From Brevibacillus_D fluminis_A (GTDB lineage: Bacteria; Bacillota; Bacilli; Brevibacillales; Brevibacillaceae): a stretch of DNA of 64,000 nucleotides. Positions 59,750 to 64,000 of this stretch are shown here, one piece after another. The stretch lies in assembly GCF_052072235.1 (NCBI RefSeq), contig NZ_CM125436.1, forward strand, positions 3,776,001 through 3,840,000. Reading direction: 5' to 3'. Every line of letters begins with the position of its first letter. Position 1 is the first letter of the stretch. The translations under genes were made by a program, and so were the position numbers. The notes beneath the pieces were generated by a model. It worked only from the letters and a program-made list of their open reading frames with translations. It was not told the DNA's origin and made no database searches.

Positions 59750-61099
59750 ATGAACGAAACATCTCTCCACCTCGCCGATCAGGCTGCCCGCTCCCCTTGG
59801 TCTGCGACCCATCAGCAAGCACACATACAGCTTACACCAGCAGCGGGACCGATCGATCGAACCATCTCCGTGTCCGGCAGCAAAAGCTTGACCAATCGCG
59901 CGCTGATCATCGCGGCGATGGCCAACGGCACCTCCCGGCTGGACGGCATTTTGAAAAGCGACGATTCCTACTGGTGTATCGACAGTCTCAAAAAGCTGGG
60001 CGTTTCCATCACCATCGACCAAACGACGGCGACCGTAACAGGAATAGGCGGAAAATGGCCGCTCAAACAGGGAGAGCTGTACGTCGGTGCCGCCGGTACG
60101 GTAGCTCGCTTTTTACCTGGTGCTTTGGCTGCGGGGAAGGGTACGTGGCGGCTTGACGGCAGCCGACGCATGCAGGAACGTCCCCTGGCGCCTTTGCTTG
60201 GCGCTTTGTCCGCTCTGGGCGCACAAATCGACTTTGCCGGACAACCCGGCTGCCTCCCCCTCACCCTGCGGGCAAACGGGCTAAGTGGCGGTGATGTGAC
60301 CATTTCCGGCCGCGTGTCCAGCCAGTTCATCAGCGGGCTGCTGCTGGCGGCACCGTATGCCAAAGCCCCCTTGACCGTCCATATCGACGGGACAGTCGTC
60401 CAGCGCGATTATGTGGACATGACGCTCGAGATGATGCGCGCCTTCGGTGTCGAACCGCTCGTCCAAAACGACGGGCAAGACGTTCATTTCGAACCGGCGA
60501 TCTATACGGCTGCGGCGCTTACGCTCGAACCGGACGTGTCGACTTGCGGTTATTTTTGGAGCCTGGCCGCATTAACCAACGGCCGTATCCGGATCAACGG
60601 GATTTCAACCGCCACAAGGCAGCCTGATATCGAGCTGTTGGACACGCTTGAGCGAATGGGCTGCACAGTTGTGCGGGGAAATGATTTCGTTGAAGTGCGC
60701 GGCACTGCGCAATTGAAAGGCGGCTTCACCGTCAGCATGAGGCGCTGGTCCGACCAGACGTTGACGATGGCGGCACTCGCCACATTTGCCGATGCGCCGA
60801 TTACGATGACCGATGCGGCTCATATTCGCCACCATGAGTGCGACCGGATCAGCGTGGTCTGTGAGCAACTTCGCAAGCTCGGCATCCACGTGGAAGAATA
60901 CGAGGACGGCCTGACTGTGCATCCCGGACCGGTCACGCCCGCCCTTTTGGACCCGCATGACGATCACCGGATGGCGATGGCCCTTGCCTTGATCGGCGCG
61001 AAAATTCCGGGGATTCGCATTGCCGACCCCGGCTGTGTTGCGAAAACCTGCCCCGATTATTTCGAGCGTCTGTCCGCTCTGGGCATCGGCGTGGAATAA
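59750..61099 (+). CDS. aroA: 3-phosphoshikimate 1-carboxyvinyltransferase (EPSP synthase), atypical
   Basis: 449 residues. It joins phosphoenolpyruvate to shikimate 3-phosphate. Conserved residues: Lys45, Ser46 and Arg50 in GSKSLTNR, Gly-Thr 116-117, RRMQERP, Ser190-Ser191-Gln192, Asp335, Arg366, Arg407 in DHRMAMA and Lys432 in AKTCPDYFE. Differences from the E. coli enzyme: Phe121 in place of Pro101, Gln218 in place of Ser197, His358 for Asn336 and His362 for Lys340. It also has a 30-residue N-terminal extension. Not in an aro cluster; divergent from a LysR gene. ATG at 59750, with GAGG 9 nt upstream. Confidence 0.88.
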   Translation: MNETSLHLADQAARSPWSATHQQAHIQLTPAAGPIDRTISVSGSKSLTNRALIIAAMANGTSRLDGILKSDDSYWCIDSLKKLGVSITIDQTTATVTGIGGKWPLKQGELYVGAAGTVARFLPGALAAGKGTWRLDGSRRMQERPLAPLLGALSALGAQIDFAGQPGCLPLTLRANGLSGGDVTISGRVSSQFISGLLLAAPYAKAPLTVHIDGTVVQRDYVDMTLEMMRAFGVEPLVQNDGQDVHFEPAIYTAAALTLEPDVSTCGYFWSLAALTNGRIRINGISTATRQPDIELLDTLERMGCTVVRGNDFVEVRGTAQLKGGFTVSMRRWSDQTLTMAALATFADAPITMTDAAHIRHHECDRISVVCEQLRKLGIHVEEYEDGLTVHPGPVTPALLDPHDDHRMAMALALIGAKIPGIRIADPGCVAKTCPDYFERLSALGIGVE

Positions 61100-61101
61100 G
61101 C

Positions 61102-61132
61102 AAAAAAAGAAGGTGCCGCATCGGCACCTTCT
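61102..61132 (-). terminator. Terminator between aroA and speD
   Basis: A 10-bp stem (61109-61118 with 61122-61131) and a U-tract on the minus strand for speD; it also closes aroA from the other side. Confidence 0.9.
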
Positions 61133-61152
61133 CGTTGTATTCAATCCGTATC

Positions 61153-61554
61153 TTATTTCGCCAGCTCCGGCATTTTGATCTCCGGTTCCAGCACTTCCAG
61201 TTCTCCAAGACCACGAACCAATTTCTTCGCATAAACCTTTTCTGGCTTCAAGATCGAAACCATGTAATCAATCGCCACTTGCGGATCTACCGTTTCACCG
61301 CAGGTGTAGCAATCCAAAGCAGCGAAACCGCGCTCAGGATAAGTGTGGATAGAAAGATGACTTTCCGAGAGAAGAACCAGAACGGTAGCTCCTTGAGGTG
61401 AGAACTGCTTAGCTTGAACGCTCAAAACGGTCGCGCCGCAAGATTCTGCAGCCTCAATCATTTCTTTCTTCAAAAACTCTGCATCATTCAATAGGTCAAA
61501 CTGTACTCCCCATGTGTCAATGGCAACATGGCGTCCGAAAGTCGAGTATTCCAT
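61153..61554 (-). CDS. speD: S-adenosylmethionine decarboxylase proenzyme SpeD
   Basis: 133 residues, prokaryotic class 1b. It makes decarboxylated SAM for spermidine. The self-cleavage site is in LLSESHLSIHTYPERG, where the Glu-Ser bond gives the pyruvoyl group; DCYTCG contains the cysteine used in the reaction. The start is the ATG at 61554 with GGAAGGGGG upstream; an upstream extension lacks a site. speE is not in the window. Confidence 0.96.
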   Translation of the reverse strand: MEYSTFGRHVAIDTWGVQFDLLNDAEFLKKEMIEAAESCGATVLSVQAKQFSPQGATVLVLLSESHLSIHTYPERGFAALDCYTCGETVDPQVAIDYMVSILKPEKVYAKKLVRGLGELEVLEPEIKMPELAK

Positions 61555-61755
61555 CTTTCGGTTCCCCCTTCCTAGCAAGTGTGATAGAGAAACATCATCG
61601 CTAGGACCTGCGTCATTCACTAACGGGGGCGGCTTCTCTCACGGTATTCCACCCTTTAAAGTGAATCCTGGTTCCTAATCTTGATTTCCAACGAATTTAA
61701 AATTATCACGGTTGAGCACAAATGACAACAGTTTTTTTTGGGAAATCGGCCAAAA

Positions 61756-61784
61756 AATAAAAATGGGCGCATTTCGCACCCATT
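61756..61784 (-). terminator. Terminator of the gene at 61793
   Basis: An AATGGG-GC/GC-CCATT stem with an A-rich plus strand giving a U-tract on the minus strand, 9 nt after the stop codon. Confidence 0.85.
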
Positions 61785-61792
61785 ATCATACG

Positions 61793-62389
61793 TTAGGCTT
61801 CCAATGTATACAAGCGACGGGACAATTCCGCCAGCTTGCGGTCAATCCCGGACAGTCGATCGGGCGCTTTTTCGCGCGACTTGATGCGCAAATCTAGCAA
61901 GCGGTCGGTCTCAGCACGGATACATTGAATCTCATATTCAACACCATTTTGTTGAAAAAGCATTTCAAGCTCTTTCGCTTGATTGTGGTTGGTCGATTCA
62001 AAGACGAGGGTTTCTTTGCTGTCCGCGCATTCCTGAATGCGGATCACATCGCCGTCGTCATAATGATACACCATCGTAAAACTGTCATACACGCGGTGGA
62101 CAATGCCGTGCCCTTTAAAGCGCTTCATCGCTTTGCGCATCGTATTGGCCAGATTCAAATCCCTGATCTCATACGAGCTTTCACAAGAAAAACGCGGGCC
62201 AACCCGGCTAAAGGTCAATTTGATTTCCCCTTGGCCGTCGGAAATGAAAATATCCCGATCACCTGTAAAACGTTCCTGTACCGATACAAGGAAATGATCG
62301 TTTGCAAATAAACTTACAAATTGGTTAAGCTCTTCTTCACTCATGGCAAAAAAGGCATTCGCGTAGTTAGTCGATAAACGCTGAGCCAT
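61793..62389 (-). CDS. Conserved hypothetical protein
   Basis: 198 residues, soluble, no signal or membrane helix. It begins MAQRLSTNYANAFFAMSEEELNQFV, has a beta-rich core (KLTFSRVGPRFSCESSYEIRD, FTMVYHYDDGDVIRIQECAD) and a basic helical C-terminus. I know of no function; similar proteins seem restricted to Bacillales. ATG with GAGGAGATAG upstream. A dispersed palindrome lies 61 nt upstream of its start. Confidence 0.75.
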   Translation of the reverse strand: MAQRLSTNYANAFFAMSEEELNQFVSLFANDHFLVSVQERFTGDRDIFISDGQGEIKLTFSRVGPRFSCESSYEIRDLNLANTMRKAMKRFKGHGIVHRVYDSFTMVYHYDDGDVIRIQECADSKETLVFESTNHNQAKELEMLFQQNGVEYEIQCIRAETDRLLDLRIKSREKAPDRLSGIDRKLAELSRRLYTLEA

Positions 62390-62423
62390 ACTATCTCCTC
62401 TATTCCCTGTTTTTGGCTGTCAG

Positions 62424-62465
62424 AAAAACGGCCTTGCCGTTTCCTTGACTGACCGCTAGCGGTCA
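62424..62465 (-). repeat. Dispersed palindrome-plus-hairpin motif, copy 2
   Basis: TGACCGCTAGCGGTCA (62450-62465, perfect 16-bp palindrome) with an AAACGGC/GCCGTTT hairpin (62426-62442) 7 nt away. Read on the minus strand the order matches copy 1 at 46483-46525. The hairpin has a U-run on the minus strand and may also end transcription from the DUF4446 gene. Confidence 0.6.
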
Positions 62466-62650
62466 TCGGTTGCCTGAACATGAGACAGAGAAGCTAGGTA
62501 TCTACAAAGGAACGTTGCTGAACCTGGCCTTGCCCCGCGAATCGAACATCGATTTGGGTATAGAAGGCAGATCACCTCTTTATCATTTTACCAAAACAGT
62601 ACAACCTCTTAACATTTACGTGCCTACATGTATTATTATACACATATTCT

Positions 62651-63163
62651 TCACAATTGTCTTGAGGGATTCGCGGAAACAGACGCTTTTTTTACGACAG
62701 CGTGCTCTTCTTCGGATAAATGATACAGAGATTTCCCCGCCTGAACCGGTTTCGCATAAAGACGGGACTCTTCCCGTCCATAGATGCTGGTCAGCACCAC
62801 GCCATTTTGTTCGTCATCCAATAGCGCCATGGAAAAGCTGAGGTCGCTCCCTATGTCGCCAAAAGCATTGTAGCGAGTGATGGAAAGATTGCCGCACTGG
62901 CCAGCCACGCGCTGGGAAAGCCGGTTGATCATAAATTGCTGATCGTTTTGTTGTTTTTTCCACTCCTCCATTTGTGCAAGCAGCAACCTGAGCTGCTCCT
63001 CCAAGTTATCTTTGCTTGTGCCGGAAAAAAGCTTGTTCATCAGCTTGCGGGTACGGGAAATTTTGACCCACATGCTGATGAGTGCGAGCAAAATCAGCAC
63101 ATTGACGCCGACGATGCCTGCAAGCAAAAGTTCCGACTGGAGCGGAGTGAGCATTTGCAGCAT
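62651..63163 (-). CDS. DUF4446 family membrane protein
   Basis: 170 residues. One N-terminal membrane helix (about 10-32), a basic stretch and coiled coil (about 40-85), then the domain with ITRYNAFGDIGSDLSFSMALLDDEQNGVVLTSIYGREESRLYAKPVQAGKS (parts at 95-142), a clear DUF4446 signature. Function unknown. The ATG at 63163 follows GAAGGAAG at about 10 nt. Confidence 0.88.
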   Translation of the reverse strand: MLQMLTPLQSELLLAGIVGVNVLILLALISMWVKISRTRKLMNKLFSGTSKDNLEEQLRLLLAQMEEWKKQQNDQQFMINRLSQRVAGQCGNLSITRYNAFGDIGSDLSFSMALLDDEQNGVVLTSIYGREESRLYAKPVQAGKSLYHLSEEEHAVVKKASVSANPSRQL

Positions 63164-63505
63164 GTTTTTTCTTCCTTCCTATCCGAGTCCTCGGGAACAT
63201 ATACGCCCTGTACTATCTTACAGCGGCTTGAACAAAAGGTTAAGCTTTTTCTAAGCAAATTCTCATGAAATCCTAACCAAACGTCAGCCGGATCAAAACG
63301 ACACGCTGGTGATCAGCTTCTTCATCTATATTGTTTGTCGGCAATGGCTCGTCAGTCCATGCAGATTTTGCAAAATCCTCCTGGGCATGGCAGGTAACGA
63401 AAAAACGACACCCGCTCGCTTGAGTGAATGTCGTTCTTCAGACTTTTGATTTGTTTCGTTGCATCTTCAACCTACCTGTCTCTTTCCGAAAAGAATGGTG
63501 CCAAA
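63164..63505. other. 342-nt intergenic region before the DUF4446 gene
   Basis: It holds the terminator of the gene at 63506 (63398-63436). I see no coding frame with a ribosome-binding site and no clear promoter for DUF4446. Confidence 0.5.
63398..63436 (-). terminator. Rho-independent terminator of the gene at 63506
   Basis: AACGACA/TGTCGTT stem (63404-63410 with 63429-63435) with inner CTC/GAG pairing, followed by a U-tract on the minus strand. Confidence 0.8.
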
Positions 63506-63724
63506 CTATGCCTCCAAGAGCAGCATTTCTCTGCCCAATTTTTTCAGAAGTTCTTTTGACTTGCAGATTTGGGCGTAATCGTTTGCTTGCAGTGCGTCAT
63601 AAAGCGTTGCCAATTCGTAATCCAGCTCTAAGCGAAGTACAGGTATGCGTTCCTCGGCGTCCTTGCGCTTCAAAGCTGCGATTACTTGATCCATTGTCAC
63701 ATTGCACGCTTTTTCAAAGATCAT
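63506..63724 (-). CDS. Small hypothetical helical protein
   Basis: 72 residues, nearly all predicted helix (VIAALKRKDAEERIPVLRLE, then YDALQANDYAQICKSKELLKKL). Two cysteines (about 7 and 54). No family recognised. The ATG at 63724 follows AAGGAGC. It has its own terminator, so it is probably a real single-gene unit. Confidence 0.65.
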   Translation of the reverse strand: MIFEKACNVTMDQVIAALKRKDAEERIPVLRLELDYELATLYDALQANDYAQICKSKELLKKLGREMLLLEA

Positions 63725-63757
63725 TTTCGCTCAGCTCCTTTTATCTTGCGCTTGTCT

Positions 63758-63787
63758 TGGCATCGTCGAAAAATACTGGCATCGTCG
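63758..63787. repeat. Direct repeat upstream of the gene at 63506
   Basis: TGGCATCGTCG occurs at 63758-63768 and 63777-63787 (19 bp apart, about two helical turns), 34 nt before the start of the gene. This spacing suits a tandem operator. Confidence 0.35.
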
Positions 63788-63997
63788 GTCTGCAAGGAAT
63801 ATGCATAAATCGGAATTATCTGATTTATCTGATTATAAAACAGACCAGAAGTTATGGGGTAGTATATCATATTATTCTGCAACCGCTCTTGCTATACCTG
63901 CCAGATCGTTTTCTTCCCTTTCTCGGCACCTGTTTTTTTGGTATGATAAGGGAACATTTGCTGCTGGATTCGTGTTTTTTGAAAGGAAGGAAGCTTC

Positions 63998-64000
63998 ATG
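63998..64000 (+). CDS. Start codon of a gene that leaves the window
   Basis: The last three bases are an ATG preceded by AAAGGAAGGAAG at 4-6 nt. An extended -10 element (TGG then TATGAT) lies about 50 nt upstream. The product cannot be seen. Confidence 0.5.

Noticed and set aside
1..64000. tRNA, rRNA, CRISPR arrays, transposases or phage genes
   Set aside because: I looked for their usual signs (clover-leaf arms, regular spacers, DDE or integrase motifs) and found none.

Overview
The window reads as chromosome of an endospore-forming member of the Bacillota, most likely a Brevibacillus-like member of the Paenibacillaceae. This placement is an inference from gene content and order, not from a database search. 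It rests on spoIIGA-sigE-sigG directly behind ftsAZ, spoVD inside the division/cell-wall cluster, a MurE with the DNPR meso-diaminopimelate signature, a bshC (bacillithiol) gene, and several genes whose order matches Bacillus subtilis (ylbO-ylbP, mgsR-yqgY-yqgX, ylaJ-ylaK, ylaH-typA). There are no tRNA or rRNA genes, CRISPR arrays, transposases or prophage genes.

Region 1 (1-26350, all minus strand) is a complete dcw division and peptidoglycan cluster. In transcription order, right to left: mraZ, rsmH, ftsL, pbpB, spoVD, murE, mraY, murD, spoVE/ftsW, murG, murB, murA, divIB, two DUF881 genes, sbp, ftsA, ftsZ, spoIIGA, sigE, sigG, ylmC, pgeF, yggS, sepF and the start of yggT. The front half makes lipid II and the division synthase, the middle makes the Z-ring, and the tail carries the mother-cell and forespore sigma factors. 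murF is absent, and murA sits between murB and divIB. Legible control sites include GTGGGG-type MraZ boxes, a long-spacer spoIIGA promoter over inverted Spo0A-like boxes, a sigmaF-type promoter before sigG, and terminator-like hairpins inside the cluster (ftsL/pbpB, pbpB/spoVD, ftsA/ftsZ, murA/divIB).

Region 2 (26400-37500) holds metabolic and regulatory genes: S-adenosylhomocysteinase, a LysR regulator divergent from an APC permease, bshC, an XRE-cupin regulator with a DUF3397 membrane protein, a YlbP-type acetyltransferase, an RsfA/YlbO-type sporulation regulator, an enoyl-CoA hydratase, MgsR (Spx family) divergent from a cysteine-bearing ArsR-like regulator, and YqgY.

Region 3 (37500-53300) has a MidA-like methyltransferase, an exported lipoprotein plus coiled-coil pair, a CapA-type phosphatase, a YqgX hydrolase, several lipoproteins and small membrane proteins, PhoH, YlaJ, an aldo/keto reductase, a flavin-dependent oxidase-like protein, a secreted acidic-tail protein, an ArsB/NhaD carrier and YlaH.

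Region 4 (53450-64000) has typA, then a two-gene unit of unfamiliar proteins that faintly resemble TldD/PmbA plus a YhcN-type lipoprotein, then a LysR regulator divergent from an unusual EPSP synthase, speD, and conserved hypothetical genes.

Points worth a second look are a 219-bp inverted-repeat element after sigG, the hairpin that contains the spoVD ribosome-binding site, a dispersed palindrome-plus-hairpin motif, the TldD/PmbA-like pair, the substituted EPSP synthase and an unannotated 44-residue gene.
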